64,000 bases of DNA from Microglena sp. YARC (GCA_022414725.1 CM039464.1:49787281-49851280); one strand, 5' to 3'. Counted from the stretch's first letter, positions 1 to 10,606 are shown. Translations and numbers: made by a program. The notes: generated by a model not told the origin, from the sequence alone.

Positions 1-240
1 GAAATTCGGATTTCGACTCAGAGGACCCGCGACATTCGCCCGGCGATGAGATTCCACTCCATCTTGGCAAATTGGGAGAAAAACTCCACGTTTCTGGCCT
101 GCTGTCGGGAGAGCATGGGCTGTTTTTGCCAAGTAGAACAATGGTTCGTGATCCCGTGTCGAGTTTCGGATTCTCCTGTGCATCCTTCTAGGTAGCATCG
201 CCATTCTTTCAGCGATAAGTACACCGGGACCAATTCCTGC
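1..240 (-). pseudogene. Ty3/gypsy-type retrotransposon fragment (RT/RNase H region), broken
   Basis: The minus strand encodes a stretch with the pattern SLKEWRCYLEGC followed later by LSRQQARNVEFFSQF and AGRMSRVLSRN. This resembles the RNase H part of Ty3/gypsy polyproteins, where an alignable L.EWR.YLEG, then LSRRQARW.EFLS.F and a PGR..VADALSR segment occur in that order. The usual TDH motif between them is not in the same frame, so at least one frameshift is present. The piece runs off the left edge. The call is by remembered family pattern, not by search. Confidence 0.55.
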
Positions 241-1217
241 GCGCCTGTAGTGTAATTTCGTTATGCGTTTGGAAATGTGTGCGAGTGGTACGCAATCGGT
301 CGACTTCCTTCCTATCAGACGGCCTGAGAGACTTCTGAAGATGAACAGATGTAGTACAGATGCGAAGACGAAAAGACGAAGCGATCCAAACGCACTGCTT
401 CGAAGCATATCAGTTACATGGGAGACCTACGGACAGCGTTTCGCCAGGGTCTGATCGGCGCGCTGGGAGCGGGAAAAGGGAACTTAAGCTCGGGCTGAAG
501 TCTCTCGGGCCGTAAGATAAAAGAGATCATACCTTTGCCTTCCACTTACTATCTATACCTCGGTTAGACGCATTCTATACGTTACAGCCTTACTACCGTG
601 ACTTCCCGTGCTTGCCGCGCTTATCCCGTGGTACAATCAACCTTCTGCACCGAATCGTGTGTGTTTCTGGAGTTTTCTGGGCTTGTCCCTTCAGCTTTCA
701 GCGACTTAGTGTGGGCTTTTAGCCAGCCAGGATTCAGACTGGAGTGTGGGGTATGCTGATACAAGACATGCATTTAGTCCCAAATCCTTAGCAAAAACAC
801 TGGAGCTACGACAGGCAACTGCGAATCATTTATATCAGCAGGGATCTTTAACCTGAGCCCCTCCCAGTGCTCCAGAGTTGATCTTGATTGTCCGAGGTTG
901 GGCAAGTCCCTTGAGCCTACTCGGCCACCCCTGGACTGAAACTCAAGTAAAACCCTTTGCCCTGCGTATCCTCTGCCTGGAGCCAATACATGGCGACATA
1001 CATGGATGCTGCAATTGATTATCTGTCAGGCACTTTCTCAGAGGCTTCTAGGCTGTTAAGCACCGAGCTGCAAACAGTGAAAGCAACTGAGGGGAGCGAA
1101 GTGTACAAAAGTTCACAGGTGCGCTGGGCGCTTAGGCAGGGGGAAAGCTGAGTATTCAAATGGACATGGTTTGTTGGAGATGTGACGCCAGATATGCCTG
1201 TCAGCGTATACTACTAG
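241..1217. other. No gene recognised
   Basis: Short open frames only, without splice-consistent continuation. At 885-945 there is a decayed copy of the GTTGGGCAAGTCCCTT..CCCCTGGACTG repeat described under the SINE-like family. Confidence 0.5.
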
Positions 1218-1270
1218 GACACGAGTGCCTTATTGGCATCTGAATCAGATGCCAAAAAGGCACTCGTGTC
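1218..1270. repeat. Near-perfect 53-bp palindrome
   Basis: GACACGAGTGCC at the left is matched by GGCACTCGTGTC at the right, and the inner arms TTGGCATCTGA / TCAGATGCCAA also pair. Only about two mismatched pairs occur over the whole length. The outer motif GGCACTCGTGTC(C)TAG recurs at about 1404-1420 and 34637-34655, so this is probably the end of a dispersed element. Confidence 0.7.
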
Positions 1271-1873
1271 TTAGAAGTGCAGCAGACGATAATGCCTGAC
1301 TCGGGAGGAAAAACGGGGGGTTCGATCCTCTCTAGAAGGTCGCGGAAAACAGGCGGGGTGCGGGTCTGATCAGTACTAAGTTGCCCCCTATTAGGACGCG
1401 GGTGCACTCGTGTCCTAGTAGTACAGCTGACAATGCCGGAGTGTTTGTTTGCAGCACTGTGGACAGGCAAAGCTAAATACTTAGACTGATACAAGATATG
1501 GTGCATGAGTGGAATCAATGGATGGCACATGGGTGGTAATACACGTTTTGTACGTGGTTACATGCGAGGCAATACACGTGGTACATGGGTGGAATCATGT
1601 ATGGTACATGAATTGCAATACGTTTTGTACACAGTTTGTTTTCAGCCTTCTGTAGGTCCAGTTGTGTTGCAACAGTTGAGATTAAAGCCTGGTTTTGGGA
1701 TTGTGGTGTAGCACGGAGCCCCGGTGGGTTCGGGGGGCAGCGTGTCGCACTGGGGTGGCACCGATTCGTTCAATTTGCGACGCGTCGGACAAACAATGTA
1801 TGGCACATGAGAGGAATCATGTATTGTATCTGAATTGAATCTTGCACTGAGCATGGTTAGTACAATGTAAATA
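1271..1873. other. Repeat-rich non-coding stretch
   Basis: Contains imperfect internal repeats around 1500-1610 (GGTACATGGGTGG / ACACGTTTTGTACG / GAATCATGTATGG types) and a GC-rich piece at 1705-1800 (..CAATTTGCGACGCGTCGGAC) that resembles 9180-9235. No gene seen. Confidence 0.4.
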
Positions 1874-1881
1874 GCACCAGT

Positions 1882-2085
1882 CAGAGCTTTTCTTATCGGC
1901 TACAAGCAGTAGCTTCTAGGCAGCTCCATGAGCCAACCATTGAGCTAAACCCAATTATTTCAGCAGATCTGGACAGCTGATTGTGTCTGCTTCAAGGTGC
2001 ACTACGCTGCATTTGGTTTGCCTCAATAGCCAGTCAGGGGGGGCTGCCTAGAAGCTGTTGCTTGTAGCTGAAAATAAAAGCTATG
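1882..2085. mobile_element. hAT-like MITE, copy 1 (204 bp) with 8-bp TSD
   Basis: Terminal inverted repeats begin CAGAGCTTTT (left) and CATAGCTTTT (right, reverse complement) and stay similar for about 45 bp (GGCTACAAGCAGTAGCTTCTAGGCAGC). The element is flanked by an exact 8-bp direct repeat, GCACCAGT, at 1874-1881 and 2086-2093. An 8-bp TSD with a CA(G)AG-type terminus is the hAT signature. There is no coding capacity, so it is non-autonomous. Confidence 0.8.
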
Positions 2086-2399
2086 GCACCAGTACTACCC
2101 TTCATGGTGCAGGAGCGTACATGTATGGTAGACAACCCCAGGACATGTAGGGCACAATCTACAAGGCCGTTGTCTGCTGGTCAATCAGTGCCCTACGTCT
2201 GCAGACAGCGCAACCAGGCCTTATTGATACGAGCACCTTGGGCGCATACCGGCTATGTTCATTTTGTTTGTTGCACTGCCTTATCTTGCTTGCATCCTGA
2301 CATCTAAATGTATGGTGGGCAGTATGCCTCATGGACGGCAGTAACATGTTTGCAGGACACACACACACATGCTTCTCTTCTTATGTACCTCAATACGGG

Positions 2400-3505
2400 G
2401 ATATATATAGGGAACGGAAATCTGATATCATATGATAAGGGTTGGGAAGCAAACGTATATTTCCATTTGTATATGCCGTATAAACGTATGAACGTATAAA
2501 CGTACGCATATAAATGTATACAAACGTATGAATAATTCTTGCACTTCTGGGGAAAAGACTTTTACATAGGTTTAAAGGTATTGCCGCGTTGCTAATTTCA
2601 TTGGCATCACAGATCAACTCTCAAACAAATATTCTGGCAAGTTTAGGTTGTCGAAAGCTCAGAAAAAGAAATCACGGCCAGAAAGCGTGTCGACCAACAA
2701 GCGCGGTGCCAATCTAAGGGGTCCATTCAATGCCAATAATTTATTAATATTTTCCATGTTCACATCATTATTTGTACGCAGCTCCCTAAGTCAGCTACTG
2801 GTTTCAGACCAAGTATGCTGCAGCTTCTAGGAAGCTCTGTGAGTCAGCTACAGGTTTGAGACCAAGTATGCTGCAGCTTCTTGGCAGCTCTGTGAGTCAG
2901 CTACAGGTTATAATAATATAAGTGTATAACTATATTGCAATATTGTCCATAATTACATTGCACTAGGCTTGCACCATCAATCCTTCAAGCCCACGTAGAA
3001 GCACAGCTCGTAGAATGGAAGGCTAGGTGGCGCTATGATATGTGTGCCATCCTGGCTATCTAAATCAAACTGTAGGCCACATTTAAACAAAATAGTACTT
3101 TTGAAAGGTTAAGTTTATTGCATATTGTGATAGAGGAGGTCAATAGCTTTCCGATGAGCTGTCTAAATGATACATTGAATAAAAACCAAGAAAGTTAAGT
3201 GCCGGGATGCGGGCTGTACTTTTTCATAAGTACAACTCATACGTTTGTATACGTTTATACTCATACGTTTCGAGAAATAATGTACGGCTTATATATACGC
3301 ATGAGCTTAAAAACGTATGAGTATACGTTCATATGTTGGCCCAAACCTACATATGATATATCATCATCATATGATAGCATGTGATGCCGGCAGGTTGGCT
3401 AGGCAAAAGTTACCATTTATGTACAATATCATATGATGCAATTTGTATGATATCATCCTCGCCTTTGGTCAACACCATATGATATGCCGGGCCCTAGTTA
3501 TATGC
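2400..3505. repeat. AT-rich region with inverted CATACG/ACGTATG ends, possible foldback element
   Basis: ACGTATG/CATACGTTT-rich blocks at about 2450-2530 and 3235-3335 are arranged in opposite orientation. The outer flanks share CATATGATATCAT-type palindromes and a GGGTTGGGAAGC / TTGGCCCAAACC-like segment. A similar end (CTCGCCTT.GGTCAACA....ATGATATGCCGG) recurs at 3455-3490 and 33865-33910. Boundaries are not resolved. No gene recognised here. Confidence 0.35.
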
Positions 3506-3639
3506 GGTATATTCCAGTCCCAACTGCCCATATACGAGACTTCCAATCGGCAGCTATTTGTGACAAGTTTTCACAAGAATCGCACAATTAAGTCATCATC
3601 CCACGTGGGATGATAATTTGATTATATGTATAGAATAAA

Positions 3640-3890
3640 ATTATCACTGTAGCATGAACTCAGGGCCCCTGTCGGTAAAACGATTGTTTGGGGTTCAGTT
3701 CCACTTTTATTTTTTAGCCCTTCCTGTCACAGTTGGGCAAGACCCTTTAGCCTAGTTGACCTACCCCGTCCTGGACTGTAACATACATACATACATACAT
3801 GCATGCATGCATACATACATACATACATACATACATACATACATACAGCATACATACATACATACATACATACATACATGTTTTCAGGAG
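3640..3890 (+). repeat. SINE-like element with (CATA)n tail, copy 1
   Basis: Order of parts: ATCACTGTAGCATGAACTCAGG, then GGTAAAACGATTGT..GGGGTTCAGTTCC, then TCACAGTTGGGCAAGACCCTT..CTGGACTGTAACATACATAC followed by a long ATAC microsatellite. The same order is seen at 4377-4545, 54873-55030 and, reversed, 31448-31620. GGGGTTCAGTTCC resembles a pol III B box with one mismatch. The SINE interpretation is inference. Confidence 0.45.
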
Positions 3891-3947
3891 CAACCTGCTA
3901 GCAACCTGTTAGCGTCATGGTTTTGGAGCAAGACAGGTATATACTGG

Positions 3948-4090
3948 ATGGACGTTTTGGGGATGGAGATTCGTCTTCCATTCAAACCGACTAAAGGTGG
4001 ACTGTTGCTGGCACTTGCTGGCGGAGCACTTGCTCGGGGTATACTGAGCTCATCAGGAACACACCACGTGGATGCATATGAGCGTGAAAG
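3948..4090 (+). CDS. Rhomboid gene exon 1 (start tentative)
   Basis: Encodes MDVLGMEIRLPF, a hydrophobic GLLLALAGGALARG stretch, then HHVDAYERE. Donor is GAAAG|GTACAC, phase 2. The next exon resumes correctly in phase (AG|C). Confidence 0.5.
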
Positions 4091-7000
4091 GTACACAACT
4101 AGTTGGAGCATGGGGGTAGGGGGCAAGGGGGTAGGGAGGCACTGGGGCAGGGGGGCAGGGAGGCAGGGGTCAGGTGTGGTGGTGGTGTGTGTGTTGGGGG
4201 GGGGGGGGGGGGGTCAAGGTGCAAGCAGGGCGGGGAGCAGGAGGGTAAGGAGCAAGGGGGCGCGAACAGTGGACAGAGAGTAGGATGGGGACAGAGGTAG
4301 AAAGGGGCAGCCAGACAGGATTATTGGCATAAACGACTTCACTGTAAAACTAAATTAAATTAAATTGATTTAATTTTAATTATTGAATCACTGTAGCACA
4401 AACTCAGGGCCCCTGCCGGTATAACGATTGTCCGGGGTTCAGTTAATCAGCGTTTTTTCATTCTTGCCCCCCCTGATATCATGGTTGGGATAGTCCCTTC
4501 AGCCTGTTTGGTCACCCCTGGACGGTAACAACATACATACAGTCGCTTTTTGGCAGTACGCCCTGTGTCCAACACATGGGCCTCCCTGCCCCCCTGACCC
4601 CCTGCCCCTGTCTGACACATGGGCCTCCCTGACCCCCTGATCCCCTGACCCAGTGTCTCCCTGCCCCTGTCTGACGCATTGGTCTTCACTTTCAACTTCC
4701 ATGCAGCTCTAGGGGCTTCTTGCCTCCAGTAACAGCATCCCTGCTCCTCGCAAACTTGGCCATGTTCTTCAAGCCTGGAGGGGTGCCGAGGCTAGAGGTT
4801 TGCCTCAGCTCGTATTGCGTTGTTGAGAAGCAAGAGTATGCAAGGTGAATTGGAAGAAGAAGATAAATTATTTGTTCACATTTGGATTTTTTCTTGGTAT
4901 ATTTATTTTTACTGCCAAAGACGGTGAGCAGCCAAATTGCTGGCTGAAGCTATGTTACCAAGTTAAAGTTCAAGTATGCCAAGTGAGAGGCTCCTGTTCA
5001 GCAGGTTTTGCTGACCCAGTGGTACAACAAAGTAAACTTGACACTACTGTCATGGATTCGGTGAAGTTACGCGCAAGAGTTGGTAAAGTTTCGGCCAGTG
5101 GACCCAGACGACACTTCAAATGTACTGCCAACCATTGGTTAAGGAGACAATTAAAATGCAAGGTCGGCGGGTCAGCAAAATCCGCTGTGCTCCCTCTGAT
5201 AATATATGTGTCCGAGCTATCGAGAGCATGGGCACCTACAAGACACAAATCAGGCCCTGCCGTACACACCTGTCAGTGTTTCGCTATTGTTGATGTCCAT
5301 TGCTCTTCAAAGAGGATGTTTAGCCTAGTGTCAAGGAACCATCATCGGCAAGAAGATTCCAGACTTCCAATTTTGCAACCTCATGGATAACCCTTCTCTA
5401 CCCTTCTATGTTTGTATGTATGTATGTTCGAGTCCAGTTCATCAAAACTTTGTATTTTTTCCTCTCCTGTCACGGTTGGGCAAGTTTCTTTATTAGCCTA
5501 TTTGGCCTACCTCTGGACTGTAACATACATACATACATACATACATACATACATACATACATACATACACACATACACACATACATAAATTCATACATAC
5601 ATACATCTATATATGTGGCTGTTTGCCTCGCAGGCTGTTCCTTCCCGCCTTTGTCCACATGGATGGGGTGCACCTGTTATCCAACCTAGCTAAAGTCATT
5701 CCTCCAAGTGTTGCACTAGAAAGGCAATCTGGAAGCGAATTGTTTATCCTGGAACTGACAGCCCTGACGGCATTGTCACACGGCTTAATTGGTGAGCATT
5801 CAAGCTGTCATTTGCGCTCTTGTAGGGTTGGGTGTGGGTGTGGTTAGATGTTGTAGGTGTGGGTGTGGGTAGATGTTGTGCGGCATGATGTTGGATCCAA
5901 ACAGGGCGACAGCCTGCAGTGCACAATAACACAGGGGGCATTATCGGTGACTAGGGATGTCAATATCGTTCTGGTCCCAAAGATTGTCGTACAATATATT
6001 GTACTATATATCAACATTTTGTACGATATTGTAAGGTATATCATATGATATCGTCGATATATCTATTCGATATCGAACTTGACAACCCTACTCACTTGAC
6101 ATGGATTTGGCAAGTGCCAGTCTGGCAAGTGCTTTATATTTCCCATTCACCTAATATTCCCCAATAGGAGCGTGCTGAGGCTTGTACTGGGGCCATCCCG
6201 TTTGCTTGCACTAGGGCCAAGCACCATTTAAATAAATAGTAAGGATATAAACAGTATCAATATCCACATCATTGATAGCAATATCAATAACCTCAAGACG
6301 TGAAACTGATGTTACACCCCCTCTTGTCGTTGGCAGTTGGCTTCGTCTGGTACCAGAAGGTTCACATGGGCAAATCCTCGAACTTCTACATTGCTGGATA
6401 TTCATTTGGCCTTACCTCGGTTGCGTTTGCGTTGAAGGTAATTATCTGTATGTAATGTATGTATGTATGTTAGTATGTATGTGTGTACGTATGTATATTT
6501 GTACTAGTACATTGCCCGTGTGGCCGGAGGCCACCCCCCACCCCACCCACCCAGGTCCTGGGTCCTGTTCTGACCTGGGTTACATAACATGCAACGCCCT
6601 TGAACGTACACCCTCCCGCCCCTTCCCCCCCCCTTACTCACATGCATACAGTCAAGATATTTCCCCCTTTGCAAAATATCGAACACATGCCCCCTTCCCT
6701 CCCCTACTGTAAATATACCCCCAGCCCCCAGGACCTACATGATCCCTGTTTCCCCCTAAATCTTCCTGCCCCCCATCCCCACCCCTTGACACACACTCTG
6801 TTTATCCCCCTTGCACCCCACCTAACCCCAGTCATCTCCACACCACCCAAATTTACCGCCGTACCCCGGTGGCCACCCCCCACCCAGGCCCTGGATTCTG
6901 GTCTGGGTAACATAACGGGTGACGTCCTTGTATGTACCCCCCCTACCCATATATATCACACACATACCATTCCAACTCAATCCAAGCCAGAACCACAGCC

Positions 7001-8257
7001 TCCACACATTTCTGGATCCCTCCTTGCCCTGCACCCCACCCCATCTACACACTTTCTCTCACCCCCCAGCCTTCACCCCAGTCATCCCCACCCAGGGTGG
7101 GCCACCCTCGACCATCCCCCCCCACTCTCTCTTTCCCTAACCACCGGCACGCACGCGTAATCCCCTTCTCCCTACCTCATCCCTTTCACTCAAGCTGTGG
7201 GCCTAGATCATGCAGAAATACGAAGTGGATAGAGGGCAGGCTGCGCATTCAACCTGCCAACAACTTGCGAAAGCTGACCCTGCTGAGAATACCGGGCGTG
7301 CGCAATCGCAAAGCGACATACCTGCAGCTTCTTCTATGCGCGTAACATAGTTGGGTCTGCAGCTGTTGTTTTGACCAGGGAATTTCAGCCAGTCCTCTAT
7401 CGCAACAAGCTAAGCAATCGATGTATCAATGCTTGAAACAATGGAAAGAGATAGGATGAGGGTGCATGGACCATATCGCAAAGGGATAGGTAATGCCAGT
7501 GGAGTTCTCAAGAAATTCAAATGTATCGCGATAATTGCAAGCCGACCAGGCTATGCGATGGCATGATGTTGGTGCAGAGGATGAAAACAAATCAATTGCA
7601 AAATGCGTGCGGCAGCCTGCCTGGCAGCTTGAGCTTCACGTTTTGTCTGATCATTAGCCTTCATTTTCAGGCCTGGTGGCATGAGCTTCGCGCCTGGCCT
7701 GGTTGTAAGCTGCGCGCTGCTGTGGGTCAGCAGTATCGGCTAAACGCCGACGCTGGTTTGCATGGCTCCTTTCCTTGTTGTTCTGAAGAGCTCGCCTTGC
7801 GCGCTGAGTGGCTGTGTTCGCTGCCCTTCTGCTATCTAAAATTTGTTGGTTGTGCGGTAGCATGGAGGCATCAAGAAGAAAGATGTGGTTTGTTACCAAC
7901 CTGAGCGCCATATTTAGTTGAGTTGGCAAAACAAACAAACTAAGTGGACCAAGGATTGAATTTATGTTTGAGACGTGGAACGAAAAGCAGATTACGACAG
8001 CAAAACAATTGTGGTCCAGGGGTAGGCCAAATAGGCTTAAGGGACTTGCCCAACCGGGACAGGAAGGGCTAAAGCAAAAAAGCATTGATCAATCAAGATC
8101 ATTAAATTCATACGATACTATACTATACTATACTATACTATACTATACTATATTTTACTATACTATACTATACTATACTATACTATACTATACTATACTA
8201 TACTATACTATACTATACTATCAAGACAATTACTGGCACACACACACCCGCCCCCCG

Positions 8258-8289
<32 letters not shown>

Positions 8290-9473
8290 ACACACACAAC
8301 CCCACCCCCCACATTCACAATAGGTCGTTGCGTGCAGAAGATTTCCAAATGCCAGGACATTCTTTTTCGGCCTCGTGCCAATGCCAGCAAAATACGCATG
8401 GCCAATCCAGGTGCTGCTGTGTGCCCCCTGCTATGTCCTTCTGAATGATGCCCCATCGCCTGAACTGTGTGGTGTTGCTGCAGGACTACTGCACTCTTGT
8501 TGTGTGGTCCCAGGTGAGCACACAAAAAAGGGGGAAAAGGGAACCATCAAAATGCGCATGGCCAATCCAGGTGCTGCTATCTCAAGTGACTGCCCCTGAT
8601 ACTAGCCTCTTGGATCACTTGTGTGGTGTAGCTGCAGGACTACTGTACTCTTGTTTTGTGGTACCAGGAAAGCAAAAAAAGGGAACCAGGCCAATCGATT
8701 GAAGCATGTATGTATTTCTGGCTCAGTACAGGGGTATGCTGAAGGGACTGGGCCAAGCTCAAACAATCAAGAACACCTGTACATTATCAGGCTAAATGAA
8801 ATTTGCACTTGATTTACTCCTCCCCAATGAATCATAGCCATGAAACAATACCGGTTGGACCCCTTCCATTCATCCCCTTTTCCCACTTACCATAGCTTTT
8901 CTTTTCAGCTACCAGAAGCAGCTTCTAGGCAGCTCCCCTGGCTTGCTACCCAGCCAAATCTGTAGCGGAGTAGTGTGTCTTAAAGCTAGTAGAATCATAT
9001 TTACAGTATTGTTGAAATATAGGAGCTTAGCCCAGTGGCTAGCTCAGGGAGCCGCCTAGAAGCTGCTGCTCGTAGCTGAAAATCAAAGATATGCCACTCA
9101 CTATATGTTTTTGTGCGGCGCGTCACCATTCCGTTGCTGCATGGCGACGAATGGGTTAACCGGCTAAACTAGTTGGAAATGCCCCCGAACCCGCTGGGAT
9201 CAGTTGCTCAATTTGTGAGGCGTCGCACAGGGGAAAAAATGATTGACAGCCCTAAATCATGATTAAAAAATCAAGAGTGATGCCACTCATGCTTCTCCCT
9301 TAATCCAACTTGCTGCAGTCGGAAGTTTCTTGTGCCGGCTCTTCGGACCGCCTGTTCCAAGACTATACGGGGATGCAGAAGTTCGGGATTCTGGTACTTC
9401 CAGATCTGGCCGCCAAACCACTTCATCCGCCTCATCAGAATTGGTTAAATGGTTGAAAGACACAGCAATCCAG
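3948..9473 (+). CDS. Rhomboid-family membrane protein (RBL14/15-like), split gene, 3' end unresolved
   Basis: Six exons join in frame: 3948-4090, 4707-4844, 5634-5791, 6337-6437, 8324-8513, 9319-9473 (885 bp, 295 codons), all with GT donors and AG acceptors. The product has an N-terminal hydrophobic patch, a first membrane segment (VTASLLLANLAMFF), then HMDGVHLLSN followed by LERQSGSELF, which is the rhomboid H...H...N and ER..GS..F region. Next come VAFALKV and GLVPMPAKYAWP, the pattern of plant RBL14/15-type rhomboids, and LCGVAAGLL. The usual catalytic GxSG appears as GLTS when aligned on VAFALKV, although GYS lies five residues earlier. In the last membrane segment, GH-L-CG reads PE-L-CG in the copy with a working donor. 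An active protease is therefore doubtful. The start Met is one choice: the frame is open upstream through a CATA microsatellite, and a second Met follows five codons later. Whether the gene continues beyond 9473 (for example into a UBA domain) is unknown. Reading on without splicing gives a stop about 20 codons later. Confidence 0.68.
4377..4545 (+). repeat. SINE-like element, copy 2 (short tail)
   Basis: Same part order as at 3640: CACTGTAGCACAAACTCAGG, GGTATAACGATTGTCCGGGG, then GTTGGGATAGTCCCTTCAGCC..CCCCTGGACGGTAACA with only two ATAC units. It lies in rhomboid intron 1. Confidence 0.4.
4707..4844 (+). CDS. Rhomboid gene exon 2 (first membrane segment)
   Basis: Acceptor CTTCCATGCAG|C, donor ATGCAAG|GTGAAT. 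Encodes GFLPPVTASLLLANLAMFF then a loop GGVPRLEVCLSSYCVVE, matching the first rhomboid helix and the following loop. Confidence 0.68.
5430..5610 (+). repeat. SINE-like element 3' half with (CATA)n tail
   Basis: Contains CCTGTCACGGTTGGGCAAG, TTGGCCTACCTCTGGACTGTAA and then an ATAC array, inserted just upstream of the acceptor of rhomboid exon 3. Confidence 0.45.
5634..5791 (+). CDS. Rhomboid gene exon 3 (H...H...N motif)
   Basis: Acceptor TTTGCCTCGCAG|G, donor TTAATTG|GTGAGC, phase 1. Encodes FLPAFVHMDGVHLLSNL and ALERQSGSELFIL, the second and third rhomboid helices with the conserved His/Asn spacing. Confidence 0.72.
5951..6089. mobile_element. Short AT-rich palindromic MITE-like element
   Basis: Ends TAGGGATGTCAATATCG (left) and, reverse-complemented, TAGGGTTGTCAAGTTCGATATCG (right). 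The interior is made of GATATCG/ATATTGTAC palindromes. No clear target duplication was found. Confidence 0.45.
6337..6437 (+). CDS. Rhomboid gene exon 4 (catalytic-serine helix position)
   Basis: Acceptor TCGTTGGCAG|TT, donor TTGAAG|GTAATT, phase 0. Encodes GFVWYQKVHMG, then AGYSFGLTSVAFALK. Aligned on V.FALKV, the GxSG of active rhomboids reads GLTS. Confidence 0.7.
6510..7190. other. Pyrimidine-rich intronic region with a dispersed-repeat end
   Basis: Begins with CATTGCCCGTGTGGCCGGAGGCC, a relative of the GTGCCCGTGTGGCC motif at 17450 and 23820 and, reversed, at 12850-12950 and 33020-33055. Then follow several hundred bases dominated by CCC/CAC with internal repeats (GGTGGCCACCCCCCACCCAGG). 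Open frames here are compositional. Confidence 0.45.
7654..7905 (-). pseudogene. Coding-like fragment with basic/Ala/Gln repeats (transposon remnant?)
   Basis: The minus strand reads MLPHNQQILDSRRAANTATQ, then RARRALQNNKERSHANQRRR and QQRAAYNQARREAHA before a stop. R/A/Q helical repeats of this kind (..AETPEQRAAR.. style) are common in algal transposon proteins such as Helitron- or KDZ-type elements. It sits antisense in rhomboid intron 4. The family is not established. Confidence 0.3.
8013..8075 (-). repeat. SINE-like element fragment, reverse orientation
   Basis: GGTCCAGGGGTAGGCCAAATAGG..GGGACTTGCCCAACCGGGACAGGAAGGGCT is the reverse complement of the 3' half of the SINE-like repeat. Confidence 0.5.
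8108..8292. repeat. (CTATA)n pentanucleotide microsatellite followed by poly-C
   Basis: About twenty-three CTATA units with one interruption (8108-8221), then a run of C of more than 30 bases around 8257-8289, directly upstream of the acceptor of rhomboid exon 5. Confidence 0.9.
8324..8513 (+). CDS. Rhomboid gene exon 5 (last membrane segments, His position replaced)
   Basis: Acceptor TTCACAATAG|GTC, donor GTCCCAG|GTGAGC, phase 1. Encodes RRFPNARTFFFGLVPMPAKY, AWPIQVLL and SPELCGVAAGLLHSC. The position of the catalytic His (GHLCG in relatives) is Glu here. A partial second copy at 8551-8667 has HLCG but lacks a GT donor. Confidence 0.65.
8551..8667 (+). pseudogene. Partial second copy of rhomboid exon 5 (3' edge)
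   Basis: Repeats ATGCGCATGGCCAATCCAG|GTGCTGCT from 8391-8418, then diverges and realigns at TGTGTGGTGTAGCTGCAGGA. It encodes AWPIQVLL, TSLLDHLCGVAAGLLYSC and VVPG. The donor position reads CCAG|GAAAGC instead of GTGAGC. Because both copies contain CCAG|GTG, splicing 8410 to 8571 is conceivable and would keep phase (87+97 bp). Confidence 0.6.
8891..9093. mobile_element. hAT-like MITE, copy 2 (203 bp) with 8-bp TSD
   Basis: Same termini as copy 1 (CATAGCTTTT..CAGCTACCAGAAGCAGC at left; reverse complement of GTAGCTGAAAATCAAAGATATG at right). Flanks are CCACTTAC (8883-8890) and CCACTCAC (9094-9101), 7 of 8 identical. Confidence 0.78.
9319..9473 (+). CDS. Rhomboid gene exon 6 (Ser/Thr-rich tail)
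   Basis: Acceptor CAACTTGCTGCAG|TC, donor CAATCCAG|GTATGT, phase 0. Encodes LCRLFGPPVPRLYGDAEVRD, then a Ser/Thr/Arg-rich loop and SELVKWLKDTAIQ. No further exon was found downstream with confidence. Confidence 0.55.
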
Positions 9474-9777
9474 GTATGTGGCCACACCACATTTTTATTA
9501 CTTGACGTTGTTTTAATAGTATTCTAATTGAATAGTACCGGTATTCAAATTCAATAGTAATCAAATTTAATAGTACTGGTATTCAAATTTAATGGTATAT
9601 ATTCAAATTTAATAGGATTCAAATCCAATCATGAGAGCAAATACCTACGGACCTTTTTGAGAACCGCAAGACCGCAAGACCTAGCACACTGTGTATTGTT
9701 GGGCAAGTCTTTTTAGCCTAGTTGGCTACCCCTGGACTTAATAGCCATCCAGCGGATGATTTGTAATTGTTATTTCA

Positions 9778-9993
9778 CAAGTTCTATGCAGCGTTGCATG
9801 CGACGCTAAAAAATGGCGGAGAGTGATCGCGACGGAGCGACAGGTCGCAACGGAAGCGAATTAGTTACGAGACCGTTGGCTGACGTGTCAGGCTTCATCG
9901 GGGTCAGACGGATGGTCGCTCGGTCGGTCGGACGGACAAATTGGTAAACATGGGGGCTCCAGCCCCCTTGAAGAGGGGGCTCCGCCAAAAACA
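9778..9993 (-). repeat. GGCGGAGCCCC / GCGTCGC family element, copy 1 (reverse)
   Basis: Reading the minus strand: TTTTTGGCGGAGCCCCCTC, GGGGGCTGGAGCCCCCATG, GATGAAGCCTGACACGTCAG, CAACGGTCTCGTAACTAA, CTCTCCGCCATTTTTTAGCG and GCGTCGCATGCAACGCTGCA. The same order is found at 15290, 27833, 36552, 42470 and 43505. Confidence 0.65.
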
Positions 9994-10294
9994 CTTTGTC
10001 GTTCGTAGTTTGTACCTCGAACTTGAGAATTTAGCCTGAGAACTCCGACATTTTTGCTCAAGAATCGAGAATTCTGAGAATTCTTGGAAATTTGCCTAAA
10101 AAGTGGAGGTGTGAACAACGAACTAAGAGACTCAAATCCAAATCATCCCCTGAATGGCTATAACGTACACTGTGCAGCGCGTGTTAGAGCATGTTGTTTT
10201 GCAAGCTGGCTTTGCTGCAAGAGTGCATGATTGGAAAGGGGGAGAGTGCAGAAGAACTGGTTGGTATGAGGAACAAGCAGTCCATGCCACCAGG

Positions 10295-10580
10295 GAGTGA
10301 CCTGGTGGCAGGGACACACCGCACACATGGTAGATGGGTTAGGCAGTCCGCACAGTGCGGAGCAACTGGATAAAGGGGTATCAGGATTGGAAAGTGAGGA
10401 AGGGATATTGCACTGCAAAGCGCTGACCAATTTGACGTTTGTGTGCTTTAAGCGCTGGCCAATTTGACAAAATGTAGTACCCTGGTGGCAGGGACACACC
10501 GCACACATGGTAGATGGGTTAGGTAGTCCGCACAGTGCTGGATAATGGTGTATCAGGATTGAAAAGTGAGGAAGGGATTG
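10295..10580. repeat. Direct repeat pair, ~90 bp units
   Basis: CCTGGTGGCAGGGACACACC..GATGGGTTAGGCAGTCCGCACAGTGC occurs at about 10299-10370 and again at about 10481-10540, each followed by ..TATCAGGATTG(G/A)AAAGTGAGGAAGGGAT. The middle part (GCACTGCAAAGCGCTGACCA..TTTGACAAAATGTAGTACCC) recurs at 57218-57290. Confidence 0.7.
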
Positions 10581-10606
10581 TGTCGTCGAATGTCTCTCTC
10601 ATACGC

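Noticed and set aside
4845..5390. 181-codon + frame
   Set aside because: Starts exactly at the rhomboid exon 2 donor and runs through intron containing a dispersed GACGG.GAGCAGCC repeat; no family resemblance.
6600..7345. Two long Pro-rich + frames
   Set aside because: Low-complexity pyrimidine tract inside rhomboid intron 4; no splice-consistent borders.
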